A DNA stretch of 64,000 nt from Peribacillus simplex (lineage in GTDB: Bacteria; Bacillota; Bacilli; Bacillales; DSM-1321): positions 462,001-526,000 of the forward strand of contig NZ_CP011008.1 in NCBI RefSeq assembly GCF_001578185.1, read 5' to 3'. The position numbers and the translations under genes are program-made. Under the pieces are notes generated by a model. The model was not told the origin of the DNA. It searched no databases and saw nothing but the letters and a program-made list of their open reading frames with translations. Of this stretch, positions 52,338 to 61,751 are shown piece by piece; position 1 is the first letter of the stretch; each line of letters starts with the position of its first letter.

Positions 52338-54086
52338 ATGAAAAAACTGGCCTCATTTCTTAAGCCATACTGGCTCTTGATCATTCTTGCTTTATTCTTG
52401 ATGATTGTCGAGCTCGGTGTAGAACTGTTACAACCTCTATTTATTGCTAAAATAATTGATGATGGCATTCTACAGAAAGATTTATCGGTAGTGATTAAAT
52501 GGGGAAGTGTCATGGTTGGACTTTCCATTTTTTCATTTCTTGGCGGGATCGTTAATTCCTTTACAGCATCACATGTAAGTCAGAGCTTTGGACATGATGT
52601 AAGAAAAAGCCTTTTTGGTAAGATACAGGCGTTTTCTTTTGCGAATTTGAATAATATCCCGACTTCATCGTTGATTACAAGGATGACGAATGATGTGACC
52701 CAGCTTCAAAATACGGTTTTCATGGGCCTTCGTATCATGGCAAGGGCGCCTTTGATAGTAATCGGGGGGGCGATAATGGCGATTGCGGTGGATTTGAAAC
52801 TCTCCCTTGTTTTGGTCATTTCGATTCCGGTTCTTGTTTTCTTCCTGGGATGGGTTATGAAACGGGCTGCTAAGCTGTTTAAGCTCGTACAGAAAAAGCT
52901 CGATAATGTCAATGGGGTCATGAGGGAAAACCTGACAGGCATGCGCTTGATCAAGGCCTTTCTTCGTAAGGAGCATGAAATCGGACGGTTTGACGATGCG
53001 AATGACGAGTTGAAAAGAAAGACTGTGACTTCCCTTCGTTTAATTGAAACGACAATGCCTGTTCTGATGCTGGTCATGAATGTGGCGATTCTGATCATTC
53101 TTTGGCTTGGAAGCGAATTTATTACAACGGGAGATATACAGGTAGGGGAAGTTGTGGCGATTGTCAACTATGCCACAAGGATTGCGGCATCACTTTCCGT
53201 TTTTTCATGGCTGATCACGGTCATTTCCCGTGCAAAGGCTTCAGCGGAACGTGTGACGGAAATATTTGAAACCCCGATAGATATTGATGAAGGCAAAATT
53301 GAAAGCAAGAGTGATACCGTCAAAGGGGGAGGCATCAAGTTTCTAGATGTATCTTTCCGCTATCCTGGAACAGATGCACCGGTATTGAAAAACTTGAACT
53401 TCTCTATCGATCCGGGAGAATCGCTTGCCATCATAGGAGCAACAGGATCAGGGAAAACATCCTTGTTTCAGCTGATTCCGAGATTGTACGAAGTTGAGAG
53501 CGGATCCATTCTAATAGATGACCAGAATGTGAAAGATATTCCCTTGAATTCGCTGCGGAAAAGGATCGGCTATGTACCGCAAGAAGCCTTGCTTTTTTCA
53601 GGAACCATAAAAAATAATGTTGCTTGGGGAAAAGAAGGGGCCTCGATGGGGGAAATCATGGCAGCTGCCATGGATGCTCAGGTTCATGAGACCGTAATGA
53701 AACTCCCAAAACAATATGAGACGCAGTTAGGGCAAAAAGGGGTGAATCTGTCCGGAGGTCAAAAACAACGGTTATCGATTGCGAGGGCATTAGTGCGCAG
53801 ACCGAAGATTCTCCTTCTGGATGACAGTACGAGTGCGCTGGATTTGAAAACGGAAAGTAAATTGCTCGCCGCTTTAAAGACCTATACATGTACAACACTC
53901 ATCATTACACAAAAAATCAGTACAGCCATTGAGGCGGACAAGATCCTGTTGCTGGAAAATGGCCAAGTGCTTGCGCTGGGGAAACATCAGGATTTGATTC
54001 AAACAAGTGATCTTTATCGAAAAATCGTTCACTCACAGTTTGGGGAGGAGGGGATTTCTCTTGAGTCGAAGAATATCTCCCGATAA
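52338..54086 (+). CDS. Heterodimeric ABC exporter, subunit with degenerate ATPase residues (YfiB-like)
   Basis: 582 residues: six membrane helices (1-300) and one nucleotide-binding domain. Walker A GATGSGKTS, signature LSGGQKQRLS. Walker B reads ILLLDDSTSALD, with Asp in place of the catalytic Glu, and the switch region is ITQKIS, with Gln in place of His. That is the pattern of the non-canonical half in TM287/288 or BmrCD-type heterodimers. It overlaps the second subunit gene by 26 bases, so the two are coupled. Likely drug or lipid exporter, similar to B. subtilis YfiBC. Confidence 0.9.
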   Translation: MKKLASFLKPYWLLIILALFLMIVELGVELLQPLFIAKIIDDGILQKDLSVVIKWGSVMVGLSIFSFLGGIVNSFTASHVSQSFGHDVRKSLFGKIQAFSFANLNNIPTSSLITRMTNDVTQLQNTVFMGLRIMARAPLIVIGGAIMAIAVDLKLSLVLVISIPVLVFFLGWVMKRAAKLFKLVQKKLDNVNGVMRENLTGMRLIKAFLRKEHEIGRFDDANDELKRKTVTSLRLIETTMPVLMLVMNVAILIILWLGSEFITTGDIQVGEVVAIVNYATRIAASLSVFSWLITVISRAKASAERVTEIFETPIDIDEGKIESKSDTVKGGGIKFLDVSFRYPGTDAPVLKNLNFSIDPGESLAIIGATGSGKTSLFQLIPRLYEVESGSILIDDQNVKDIPLNSLRKRIGYVPQEALLFSGTIKNNVAWGKEGASMGEIMAAAMDAQVHETVMKLPKQYETQLGQKGVNLSGGQKQRLSIARALVRRPKILLLDDSTSALDLKTESKLLAALKTYTCTTLIITQKISTAIEADKILLLENGQVLALGKHQDLIQTSDLYRKIVHSQFGEEGISLESKNISR

Positions 54087-55851
54087 GAAAAAGGCAAAAC
54101 CAGTCAACTCATGGAATACGATAAAAAGGATCACCCCCTACTTAGCAACGAATAAAAGCCTGCTGTTTTTTGTCCTTTTCATGGTACTGGTAAGCTCGGT
54201 TTTAGGGTTGCTTGGCCCATTTCTTGTAGGGATGGCCATCGATGACTATATTGTAACAAAGGATAGCGGGGGGCTGATTAGCCTTCTTATCGGGCTTCTC
54301 GGAGTCTATATATTCTATTCACTATCCATGTGGCTTCAGAATTATTGGATGATCGGAATCGCACAGGATACAGTTTATGCGATGCGCAATCAACTGTTCA
54401 AAAAGCTTCACCAATTGTCCATTCCCTTTTTTGACCGGCGTCAGCATGGGGAATTGATGAGCCGGGTCACGAATGATATAGAAAATGTCAGTTCCACTTT
54501 GAATAGTTCCGTCATCCAGATTTTCTCAAGTGTGCTGACACTGGTCGGGACGATCGGAGTGATGCTGTATTTAAGCCCGTTATTAACTGTTTTAACCTTA
54601 TTCATCGTTCCTCTTATGTTTTTTGGGCTGAAGTGGATAACGAACAGGACGGGCAAGCTTTTTAAGGAACAGCAGAAGAACCTTGGAGACTTGAATGGGT
54701 TTATAGAAGAAACGATTTCGGGGCAACGGATCGTAAAGGCATTTTCGCAGGAAGATAAAGTGATCCGTGATTTTATCACCCGGAGTGAAAACTTAAAGAA
54801 AGCCGGATTCTTATCACAATCATACTCTGGGCTGATTCCAAAACTGATGAATTTACTGAACAACTTAAGTTTTACTGTAATAGCAGCTGTCGGGGGTTTT
54901 TTGGCGATGAGTGGCATAGGAACGGTTTCCATCGGGGTCATTGTCATTTTCACCGAGTATTCAAGGCAATTCACCCGTCCGCTCAATGACCTGGCTAATC
55001 AATTCAATACACTCCTCTCGGCTGTTGCTGGTGCGGAGCGGGTTTTCGCCATACTTGATGAAAAAGAAGAAGAAGTGGATGAGAAACAGGCCTCTGAACT
55101 TCGGGATGTATGTGGTGAGGTGGACTTTGAGGATGTTTCCTTTTCGTACAATGATGAGGGCCAAACGATATATGATGTTAGTTTCCATGCAGAAAAAGGG
55201 GAGACCATCGCGCTTGTAGGTCCCACTGGGGCCGGTAAGACTACGGTCATTAATCTGCTTGCACGTTTTTACGAGCCGAACAGCGGCCGGATCTTGATCG
55301 ATGGCCAGAATATCCAGCAGGTGACGAGGTCCAGTCTCCGCAAGCATATGGGCTTTGTTTTACAGGATTCCTTTTTGTTTCAAGGTACGATTCGTGAAAA
55401 TATTCGCTACGGTCGGCTGGAGGCGGGCGATGTAGAAGTGGTGGATGCAGCCAAGCTTGCCAATGCCCATTCCTTTATCATGAAACTGCCAGACCGCTAT
55501 GATACCATCTTGAATCAGGATGGCAGTGGAATCAGTCAGGGACAGCGCCAGCTTTTATCGATTGCCAGGGCTATTTTAGCCGATCCCGTTCTATTGATTT
55601 TGGATGAGGCGACAAGCAGTATAGATACGATTACCGAGCTAAAAATCCAGGAAGCATTACATCGTTTGATGAAGGGGAGGACAAGTTTTGTTATTGCCCA
55701 TCGATTGAATACGATTCAGCAAAGTGATCAGATCTTGGTGCTTGATGAAGGAAGGATCATTGAAAAGGGATCACATGATGAATTATTGCGGCGAAGGGGT
55801 TTTTATTACGAACTCTATCGCAGCTCATTAAAGGAAAATCAGACCGGATGA
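54061..55851 (+). CDS. Heterodimeric ABC exporter, catalytic subunit (YfiC-like)
   Basis: About 596 residues. TTG 54061 is the best start: GGAGGAGGGG lies seven bases upstream. Six membrane helices, then Walker A GPTGAGKTT, Walker B LLILDEATSSID with the catalytic Glu, and H-loop VIAHRLNT. Its signature is the atypical ISQGQRQLLS, which would pair with the partner's Walker A/B to form the degenerate site. The partner's LSGGQ completes the active site. Ends at a strong terminator. Confidence 0.9.
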   Translation: MSRRISPDKKKAKPVNSWNTIKRITPYLATNKSLLFFVLFMVLVSSVLGLLGPFLVGMAIDDYIVTKDSGGLISLLIGLLGVYIFYSLSMWLQNYWMIGIAQDTVYAMRNQLFKKLHQLSIPFFDRRQHGELMSRVTNDIENVSSTLNSSVIQIFSSVLTLVGTIGVMLYLSPLLTVLTLFIVPLMFFGLKWITNRTGKLFKEQQKNLGDLNGFIEETISGQRIVKAFSQEDKVIRDFITRSENLKKAGFLSQSYSGLIPKLMNLLNNLSFTVIAAVGGFLAMSGIGTVSIGVIVIFTEYSRQFTRPLNDLANQFNTLLSAVAGAERVFAILDEKEEEVDEKQASELRDVCGEVDFEDVSFSYNDEGQTIYDVSFHAEKGETIALVGPTGAGKTTVINLLARFYEPNSGRILIDGQNIQQVTRSSLRKHMGFVLQDSFLFQGTIRENIRYGRLEAGDVEVVDAAKLANAHSFIMKLPDRYDTILNQDGSGISQGQRQLLSIARAILADPVLLILDEATSSIDTITELKIQEALHRLMKGRTSFVIAHRLNTIQQSDQILVLDEGRIIEKGSHDELLRRRGFYYELYRSSLKENQTG

Positions 55852-55853
55852 TG

Positions 55854-55886
55854 AAAAAATGTGTGCCGTTAGGCGCACATTTTTTG
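55854..55886 (+). terminator. Terminator of the ABC exporter operon
   Basis: AAAAAATGTGTGCC and GGCGCACATTTTTT pair around GTTA directly after the stop codon. Confidence 0.88.
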
Positions 55887-55927
55887 TTTTGGTCACAAAA
55901 CCTTATACTTTGAACTTGCAATCCATT

Positions 55928-56450
55928 TCATTTAAAGAGGCGACTGCCTCCTCTAAAAATAAGGATTTCTTCCTTACCGGATGAACCTGCCGAGTAAGAG
56001 TCAGCTGCGGATTTACGAACTTCCCAGAATTTCTCCTCTAAATCTTTGTTTCCTTCGAAAATCAATTCGGATAAAAGCAGGCAATCTTCAGCGATCAGCC
56101 TGCCTTCCTCGGATTCGGCAGGAAATCCTATTTTGATGGTTAATTCTATACGTTTTATTAGGTTGATCCATTGTTTCGATATTATCTTTTTCCATCTTAG
56201 GTAGTTTGTCCAAGGTTTTCCGTTCTTCTTTGCTGAAGGATTGATCACGATTATGTTCTTTTCTTTTCATTGGCGGCAGCAGCAGCTCCCAATCGAGATC
56301 TCCTTCGACTTCTATGCTATTTAACAAGGTTTGGATGTTCTTAAGGGTTTTTTTCGCTTCCCTTATGCTTGATATCGTCTGTTGTTGTTGAAGAAGGAGC
56401 AATTCTTTGAAGGCCTTTTTATCCAACACGGTCTTTAAATCAGGAATTAA
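55928..56450 (-). pseudogene. Relic of a MerR-family regulator (linker and effector part only)
   Basis: On the minus strand two frames join into one protein: LKTVLDKKAFKELLLLQQQQ, SSIREAKKTLKNIQTLLNSI and FSKEERKTLDKLPKMEKDNI, then after a shift near 56180 WINLIKRIELTIKIGFPAES and LEEKFWEVRKSAADSY. This is the coiled-coil linker plus TipAS-like effector domain of Mta-type MerR regulators. The DNA-binding N-terminus is missing; the CPBP gene on the other strand begins exactly where it should be. Frameshift plus 5' truncation make it nonfunctional. Confidence 0.7.
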
Positions 56451-56463
56451 GGAAGGAGTATGG

Positions 56464-57111
56464 ATGTTGGGGTTATCATGCTTCATTGTGCCTGTTTTCA
56501 TTGAATTCTTGCTGAGAGAGCAGATAGACTCATTTTTTCGGAATGGTTTATATGCAGGAACGACCATGGGCTTCATTATGGCCATCGTTTTTATGACGGG
56601 TGTTTATTTCGTATGCTTAAGACCGTGTAGCTTATCTTGGAAGGAAGTGGGGGTTCGCCGATTTACGGCGTCTTACTGGGGGCCGATAGCAGGTTGGACC
56701 ATTGTATTGATAATTAGCAGTATTATGGTGCTTGCCCTGATCATGGCGGTAGGAGGAACGTATAAAAATGAAAAAACGGAAAGTTTAAAACAGAAAGTTA
56801 CAGTCTTTAATTTCTTCATAGGCTTCATTTCTGCCGCCATCATTTCTCCCGTTTATGAGGAGATCCTTTATCGGGGATTCATATACCGTTGGGTCAGAGT
56901 CCGAACGGGAAAGAGCTGGGGAATGTTCATCAGCTCCTTCCTTTTCATGGTCGTTCATATCCCTGCTTATAATACACTGATGGTCAATTTTATAAGCGGT
57001 TTGGTATTTGCTTGGGCATACGAAAAAACAGGGTCCATCTGGCCATCTGTTTTGATTCATGGATTATTTAACGGACTTGGCGGTGATATTGACGTTCTTA
57101 GAGTGAAATAA
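56464..57111 (+). CDS. CPBP-family intramembrane protease-like protein (Abi/CAAX)
   Basis: About 215 residues from ATG 56464, chosen for AAGGAAGGAG five bases upstream. Six to seven membrane helices with the family motifs: Glu-Glu in SPVYEEILYRGFIY (motif 1), FLFMVVHIP with His (motif 2) and SVLIHGLFNGLG with His/Asn (motif 4). Rce1-like glutamic proteases; Bacillus members act in protein or bacteriocin-immunity roles. The upstream in-frame ATG at 56407 would run over the MerR relic. Confidence 0.82.
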   Translation: MLGLSCFIVPVFIEFLLREQIDSFFRNGLYAGTTMGFIMAIVFMTGVYFVCLRPCSLSWKEVGVRRFTASYWGPIAGWTIVLIISSIMVLALIMAVGGTYKNEKTESLKQKVTVFNFFIGFISAAIISPVYEEILYRGFIYRWVRVRTGKSWGMFISSFLFMVVHIPAYNTLMVNFISGLVFAWAYEKTGSIWPSVLIHGLFNGLGGDIDVLRVK

Positions 57112-57307
57112 CCAATACAGGAAAAGGAAAATATCGACAAAATAATGGGAAATACTTTACAAATCGTCTGTTTTGCTATTGCTAAAAAACATTATAATAA
57201 CATATAATTCTGAATATACGTAAAATTCTTTAAATTAAAATGGATCATAGCCTAACTCCATATGATATGAAGATTTTTTAAGTAAACCATTGAGAGGAGA
57301 TGGAAAA

Positions 57308-59362
57308 ATGAAGGCGCTTAAGTCGGTTATTCTTTGGGGAATCATATCTGCATTGGGTGCGGTGAGTTTTGGTTTCGTCGCGCTAAACCGGGGGGAAAGC
57401 ATCAATGCCATGTGGATTGTCACTGCAGCACTCTGTGTTTATTCGATTGCATACCGCTTTTATAGTAAATTCATTGCACAGAAAGTGTTTGAGCTAGATG
57501 ATAATCGCCAGACTCCATCGGAAGCGAACAATGATGGGAAGGACTACGTGCCTACAAATAAGTGGGTGTTGTTTGGCCACCATTTCGCAGCAATTGCCGG
57601 AGCAGGCCCTCTTGTTGGACCCATCCTTGCAGCACAGATGGGGTATTTGCCAGGGACACTGTGGCTTGTAGTCGGAGTTGTATTAGCTGGTGCCGTGCAG
57701 GATTTCATCATTCTCTTCGGTTCGATGCGCCGTAACGGCAAATCATTGGGAGAGATGATCAAAGAGGAAATTGGACCGATTACAGGTTTGATAGCCATGA
57801 TCGGTATTCTGGGTATCATGATTATTTTATTGGCGGTACTTGCCCTTGTTGTCGTAAAAGCGTTGGTGGGCAGTCCATGGGGCATGTTCACGATTGCCTC
57901 GACCATACCGATTGCAGTCCTCATGGGCATCTATATGCGCTACATAAGGCCGGGACGGGTTGGTGAAGGATCGATTATTGGAATCATACTATTGATGCTT
58001 GCATTATATTTCGGCCGCTTTGTATCTGAAAGCGCAACATTGGCACCGCTGTTCACTTTCAGTGGGGAAACGATCGCCATCATGCTGATTGTATATGGTT
58101 TCGTTGCCTCCGTTTTGCCGGTATGGATGTTATTGGCACCTCGTGATTACTTAAGCACATTCTTGAAAATCGGCACGATCATCGGACTTGCGCTTGGTAT
58201 TTTCATTGTCATGCCGAGCCTTGAAATGCCTGCCGTCACTCAATTCATTGATGGAACAGGACCCGTTTTTTCAGGGAATTTATTCCCATTCTTATTCATA
58301 ACGATCGCTTGTGGAGCGGTGTCGGGGTTCCATGCTCTCGTTTCATCGGGAACGACTCCGAAAATGATTGAACGTGAATCACATTCACGTCCAATCGGAT
58401 ACGGGGCGATGTTGACTGAGTCCTTTGTAGCCATCATGGCTATGATAGCAGCCTGTGTACTGACGCCAGGGATTTATTTTGCCATTAACAGCCCGGGCGC
58501 CGTTGTGGGAACGGAGCCGGCTCAAGTGGCGGCTACGATATCCGATTGGGGTTTCATTTTGACACCTGAAATGATTACCGGCCTTGCAGATGATGTTGGG
58601 GAAGAGACCATTTTATCCCGCACTGGCGGAGCGCCAACCTTTGCAATCGGTATGGCCCATATCTTCTCACAAGTGATTGGTGGAGCGTCCCTGATGGCGT
58701 TCTGGTATCATTTCGCGATCCTATTCGAGGCATTGTTCATATTGACCACCATTGATGCGGGAACCAGGGTAGGGCGTTTTATGATACAGGATATTATCGG
58801 CACCTTTTACAAGCCATTTGCCGAAACGAATAAATGGCTACCTAATATTATTGCGACTGCCATTTGTGTAATCGGTTGGGGGTATTTCCTATATCAAGGG
58901 GTCATTGATCCTCTTGGCGGAATCAATACCCTTTGGCCATTGTTTGGAATTGCGAACCAGATGCTTTCCGCCATTGCGTTGCTGCTTGGGACGACAGTCC
59001 TTTTCAAAATGGGCAAAAAAGCGTATACATGGGTCACTCTTGTGCCAACTACATTCTTATTGATAGTGACCATGACGGCTGGATGGCAAAAGCTTTTCCA
59101 CGAAAACCCGGCGATTGGCTTTTTGGCACATAAGGATAAATTTAAAGCGGCCTATGATAACGGGGAAATTCTCGCTCCGGCAGCAAATCTATCTGAGATG
59201 AAACGGGTTATCGTCAATGATTATGTGGATGCTGCCCTATGTGCCATCTTCATGATCGTTGTGATCACTGTCCTGATTTCCGCCATTAAGTTATGGATAA
59301 AGGTCTTGAAGAACGAGAAAATAGATTTACATGAATCACCTTATGTATCGAGGTCATCATAA
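57308..59362 (+). CDS. cstA: Carbon starvation protein CstA (pyruvate/peptide transporter family)
   Basis: About 684 residues, 16-18 membrane helices. ATG 57308 has AGAGGAGATGG upstream. Hallmarks: FGHHFAAIAGAGPLVGPILA, AGAVQDFIILFGSMRRNGKS, SGFHALVSSGTTPKMIERES, GANQ-like LFGIANQMLSAIAL. CstA/BtsT proteins take up pyruvate (E. coli, known) or peptides. It is followed 13 bases later by the YbdD-type partner, the standard pair. Confidence 0.93.
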   Translation: MKALKSVILWGIISALGAVSFGFVALNRGESINAMWIVTAALCVYSIAYRFYSKFIAQKVFELDDNRQTPSEANNDGKDYVPTNKWVLFGHHFAAIAGAGPLVGPILAAQMGYLPGTLWLVVGVVLAGAVQDFIILFGSMRRNGKSLGEMIKEEIGPITGLIAMIGILGIMIILLAVLALVVVKALVGSPWGMFTIASTIPIAVLMGIYMRYIRPGRVGEGSIIGIILLMLALYFGRFVSESATLAPLFTFSGETIAIMLIVYGFVASVLPVWMLLAPRDYLSTFLKIGTIIGLALGIFIVMPSLEMPAVTQFIDGTGPVFSGNLFPFLFITIACGAVSGFHALVSSGTTPKMIERESHSRPIGYGAMLTESFVAIMAMIAACVLTPGIYFAINSPGAVVGTEPAQVAATISDWGFILTPEMITGLADDVGEETILSRTGGAPTFAIGMAHIFSQVIGGASLMAFWYHFAILFEALFILTTIDAGTRVGRFMIQDIIGTFYKPFAETNKWLPNIIATAICVIGWGYFLYQGVIDPLGGINTLWPLFGIANQMLSAIALLLGTTVLFKMGKKAYTWVTLVPTTFLLIVTMTAGWQKLFHENPAIGFLAHKDKFKAAYDNGEILAPAANLSEMKRVIVNDYVDAALCAIFMIVVITVLISAIKLWIKVLKNEKIDLHESPYVSRSS

Positions 59363-59375
59363 GGGAGGGAAGAAA

Positions 59376-59579
59376 ATGTTGAAAAGATTAGTTAAGATTC
59401 TCAGCTACAGAAAGCAGTTCGTCAGTTTGCTTGTCGGCGTTCCGAGTTATGATACTTATGTGGCACATATGAGAGTGCACCATCCTGAAGATCCCGTGAA
59501 AACCAGGAAAGAATTTTTCTGCGAAGCCCAGGATGAACGCTATAACGCAAGGGGTGGGAAAGTGTCTCGTTGCTGTTAA
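59376..59579 (+). CDS. YbdD/YjiX-family CstA partner protein
   Basis: 67 residues from ATG 59376 (GGGAGGGAAGAAA). VGVPSYDTYVAHMRVHHPED and RKEFFCEAQDERYNARG are the family signature (DUF466); it ends in SRCC. Small soluble partner always found next to CstA/BtsT and needed for its transport activity in E. coli (known). Confidence 0.9.
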   Translation: MLKRLVKILSYRKQFVSLLVGVPSYDTYVAHMRVHHPEDPVKTRKEFFCEAQDERYNARGGKVSRCC

Positions 59580-59593
59580 CTGAATATTTTTTT

Positions 59594-59622
59594 GAAGGGC
59601 CCTCAATAGGAGGGCCTTTTTT
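59594..59622 (+). terminator. Terminator of cstA-ybdD
   Basis: AAGGGCCCTC and GAGGGCCTTTTTT pair around AATAG. Confidence 0.88.
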
Positions 59623-59738
59623 ATTTGAATCTATGAACCCGGACATGAGTAGAGGGAGAAATATAACGACGATAGAATAAAAAAACTTTTAAAAAATTTT
59701 TAGGGCACGTTTCCTGGTTCTTTATTCAAAGCTAATGA

Positions 59739-59755
59739 TGTTATTTAACCTAACA
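59739..59755 (+). promoter_or_regulatory. GlnR/TnrA box 1 upstream of amtB
   Basis: TGTTATTTAACCTAACA matches TGTNA-N7-TNACA exactly. Its centre lies about 72 bases before the predicted transcription start. Confidence 0.82.
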
Positions 59756-59783
59756 TTATTAGTATGAAACATTAAAAAATAAG

Positions 59784-59812
59784 TTGAATTATTAGAAAAT
59801 TAAGTTTATGAT
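59784..59812 (+). promoter_or_regulatory. SigA promoter of amtB-glnK
   Basis: TTGAAT and TATGAT with an exact 17-base spacer lie between the two GlnR/TnrA boxes. Confidence 0.7.
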
Positions 59813-59830
59813 AAAAAATATAACATTTAA

Positions 59831-59847
59831 TGTTAATAAACATAACA
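59831..59847 (+). promoter_or_regulatory. GlnR/TnrA box 2 upstream of amtB
   Basis: TGTTAATAAACATAACA also matches TGTNA-N7-TNACA exactly. It is centred about 20 bases downstream of the predicted start, a position suited to repression by GlnR. Confidence 0.8.
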
Positions 59848-59874
59848 TATACAAAAGCAAGGGGGAAAAACAGT

Positions 59875-61089
59875 ATGCAAATGGCAGATTCAGTATTCAT
59901 GTTTTTGGCGACGATGATGGTTTGGTTAATGACACCAGGGATTGCCCTATTTTATGGAGGGATGGTAAAAAGTAAAAATGTCCTGAATACGGCAATGCAT
60001 AGTTACATGCCACTTGCTGTCATTTCGATTCTTTGGGTGCTGATTGGATATTCTTTATCATTTTCACCTGGTAATACATTTCTGGGCGGTCTGGACTGGG
60101 TTGGCTTAAATGATGTAGGCTTTGCACCTGGACCATACAGCGAAACAATTCCTCATAGTTTGTTCATGTTATTCCAAATGACATTTGCCGTTTTAACAGT
60201 ATCGATCATTGCAGGTGGCATTGCTGAGCGGATGAAGTTTTCAGCATTCTTGATTTTTACGATCCTTTGGTCTTTATTCGTATACGCTCCTGTTGCTCAC
60301 TGGGTATGGGGAGGCGGCTGGTTAGCAGAGCTTGGTACTCTTGATTTTGCAGGTGGCAACGTTGTTCATATTTCTTCGGGGGTTGCCGGTCTGGTTTTAG
60401 CGATTATGTTAGGTAAAAGGAAAGAGTCGGGGGACACTGCACCACATAATCTTCCTTTAACATTCCTAGGCGGATCATTAATATGGTTCGGTTGGTACGG
60501 CTTCAACGTCGGAAGCGCTCTGACAATCAATGAAGTGGCGATGAACGTATTCGTTAATACTGCTGTTGCAGCAGCAGCTGGTATCGTTGGCTGGCTGATC
60601 GTTGAGTATATGGCTAATAAAAAGGCGACATTGCTGGGGGCAGTATCCGGAGCTATTTCTGGGTTGGTTGCCATTACACCGGCTTGCGGATTTGTAACGC
60701 CTGCATCATCCATCATCATCGGGGTCATAGGCGGCGCCGTTTGTTTTTGGGGCGTATTCTTCTTGAAGAATAAACTGGGCTACGACGATGCTCTTGATGC
60801 TTTCGGATTACATGGGATCGGTGGAACTTGGGGTGGCATCGCTACAGGTTTATTCGCGACCACTTCCGTCAATAAAAGCGGGGCAAACGGTTTATTCTAT
60901 GGAGATTTCAACCTATTGTGGAAGCAGCTCATAGCGATCGTTGTAACTTATATTTTCGTTGCCGTGGTCACATATATCATCGCTAAAGCCATTAACCTTT
61001 TCGTTCCGTTACGTGTCAGTGAAGAAGATGAGTACATGGGGCTTGACCTTACACTTCATGGAGAAAAAGCCTATCATGAATCAATTTAA
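59875..61089 (+). CDS. amtB: Ammonium transporter AmtB (NrgA)
   Basis: About 404 residues from ATG 59875 (AAGGGGGAAAAACAGT); the longer frame from 59830 would run through the operator. Eleven membrane helices. Motifs: PGIALFYGGMVKSKNVLN, AGGIAERMKFSAFLIF, FAGGNVVHISSGVAGLVLAI, DAFGLHGIGGTWGGIATGLF with the pore His residues. It brings ammonium into the cell under nitrogen limitation; glnK follows, and PII protein docks on its cytoplasmic face. Confidence 0.95.
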   Translation: MQMADSVFMFLATMMVWLMTPGIALFYGGMVKSKNVLNTAMHSYMPLAVISILWVLIGYSLSFSPGNTFLGGLDWVGLNDVGFAPGPYSETIPHSLFMLFQMTFAVLTVSIIAGGIAERMKFSAFLIFTILWSLFVYAPVAHWVWGGGWLAELGTLDFAGGNVVHISSGVAGLVLAIMLGKRKESGDTAPHNLPLTFLGGSLIWFGWYGFNVGSALTINEVAMNVFVNTAVAAAAGIVGWLIVEYMANKKATLLGAVSGAISGLVAITPACGFVTPASSIIIGVIGGAVCFWGVFFLKNKLGYDDALDAFGLHGIGGTWGGIATGLFATTSVNKSGANGLFYGDFNLLWKQLIAIVVTYIFVAVVTYIIAKAINLFVPLRVSEEDEYMGLDLTLHGEKAYHESI

Positions 61090-61104
61090 AAGGGGGTTGA
61101 TCAT

Positions 61105-61467
61105 ATGTCCGAGGTTTTAACGAAAATAGAAATCATTACACGTCCCATTAAATTTGAACAATTCAAAACGGAACTAGCAAAAATAGGGGTAAGCGGAATG
61201 ACTGTTTCGGAAGTAAAAGGAACGGGTCTTCAGAAAAGTTATGTGGAAACATATAGAGGCAGAAATCGTGAAATGTCATTACATGACCGAATGAAGATTG
61301 AAATCGTCGTGTGTGAAGTTCCAGTTCAGGATGTTGTGGATGTAGCAAGGAAATTCTTGAGTACCGGTAAACCAGGTGACGGAAAAATCTTCATTTATGA
61401 ATTGGCGAATGTTGTGAATATACGTACCGGAAAAGAAGGCCATGATGCGTTAAAGAATGAGATTTGA
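61105..61467 (+). CDS. glnK: Nitrogen regulatory PII-family protein GlnK (NrgB)
   Basis: 120 residues. T-loop text GTGLQKSYVETYRGRNREMS carries Tyr50, aligned with the classical Tyr51 modification site; STGKPGDGKIFIYEL is the C-loop/ATP-site signature. AAAGGGGGTTGATC gives the ribosome site, 15 bases after amtB. It senses ATP/ADP and 2-oxoglutarate, and gates AmtB; in B. subtilis NrgB also affects TnrA (known). Confidence 0.94.
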   Translation: MSEVLTKIEIITRPIKFEQFKTELAKIGVSGMTVSEVKGTGLQKSYVETYRGRNREMSLHDRMKIEIVVCEVPVQDVVDVARKFLSTGKPGDGKIFIYELANVVNIRTGKEGHDALKNEI

Positions 61468-61527
61468 TGCAGTGACTCAATCGACCAAATGTGCCGGATC
61501 CAATAAATAAAAGAAAGGGAGCTGAAA

Positions 61528-61710
61528 ATGGGGAGACTGGTCCGAATTGTTAATGCAAAAAAACAGAAGATCGTTAATACGCTCATTTCAGAGGATGTAT
61601 ATCAACCTGATGACCGACCCTTTTTATTGGAATTACCATTAAAAAATTTAGAAGAAATTTTATCACTTCGAATAAAGTCCTCGTTTCAGGATCCCCGATT
61701 TAAAAAATAA
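61528..61710 (+). CDS. Small protein resembling Fur-regulated basic protein FbpA (60 aa)
   Basis: AAAGGGAGCTGAAA ribosome site. MGRLVRIVNAKKQKIVNTLI followed by SEDVYQPDDRPFLLELPLKN and LEE resembles the FbpA family pattern (basic helix, then hVY-xxxDR-xLhELPLxxLEE). FbpA is an Fur-controlled RNA-silencing helper in B. subtilis. No Fur box was seen here, so this is a family guess only. Confidence 0.5.
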   Translation: MGRLVRIVNAKKQKIVNTLISEDVYQPDDRPFLLELPLKNLEEILSLRIKSSFQDPRFKK

Positions 61711-61717
61711 CCTTTTA

Positions 61718-61751
61718 GCCGTTTCCTTATGAAGGAGAACGGCTTTTTTAT
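61718..61751 (+). terminator. Terminator after the FbpA-like gene
   Basis: AGCCGTTTCCTT and AAGGAGAACGGCT pair around ATG with six T following. Confidence 0.85.
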
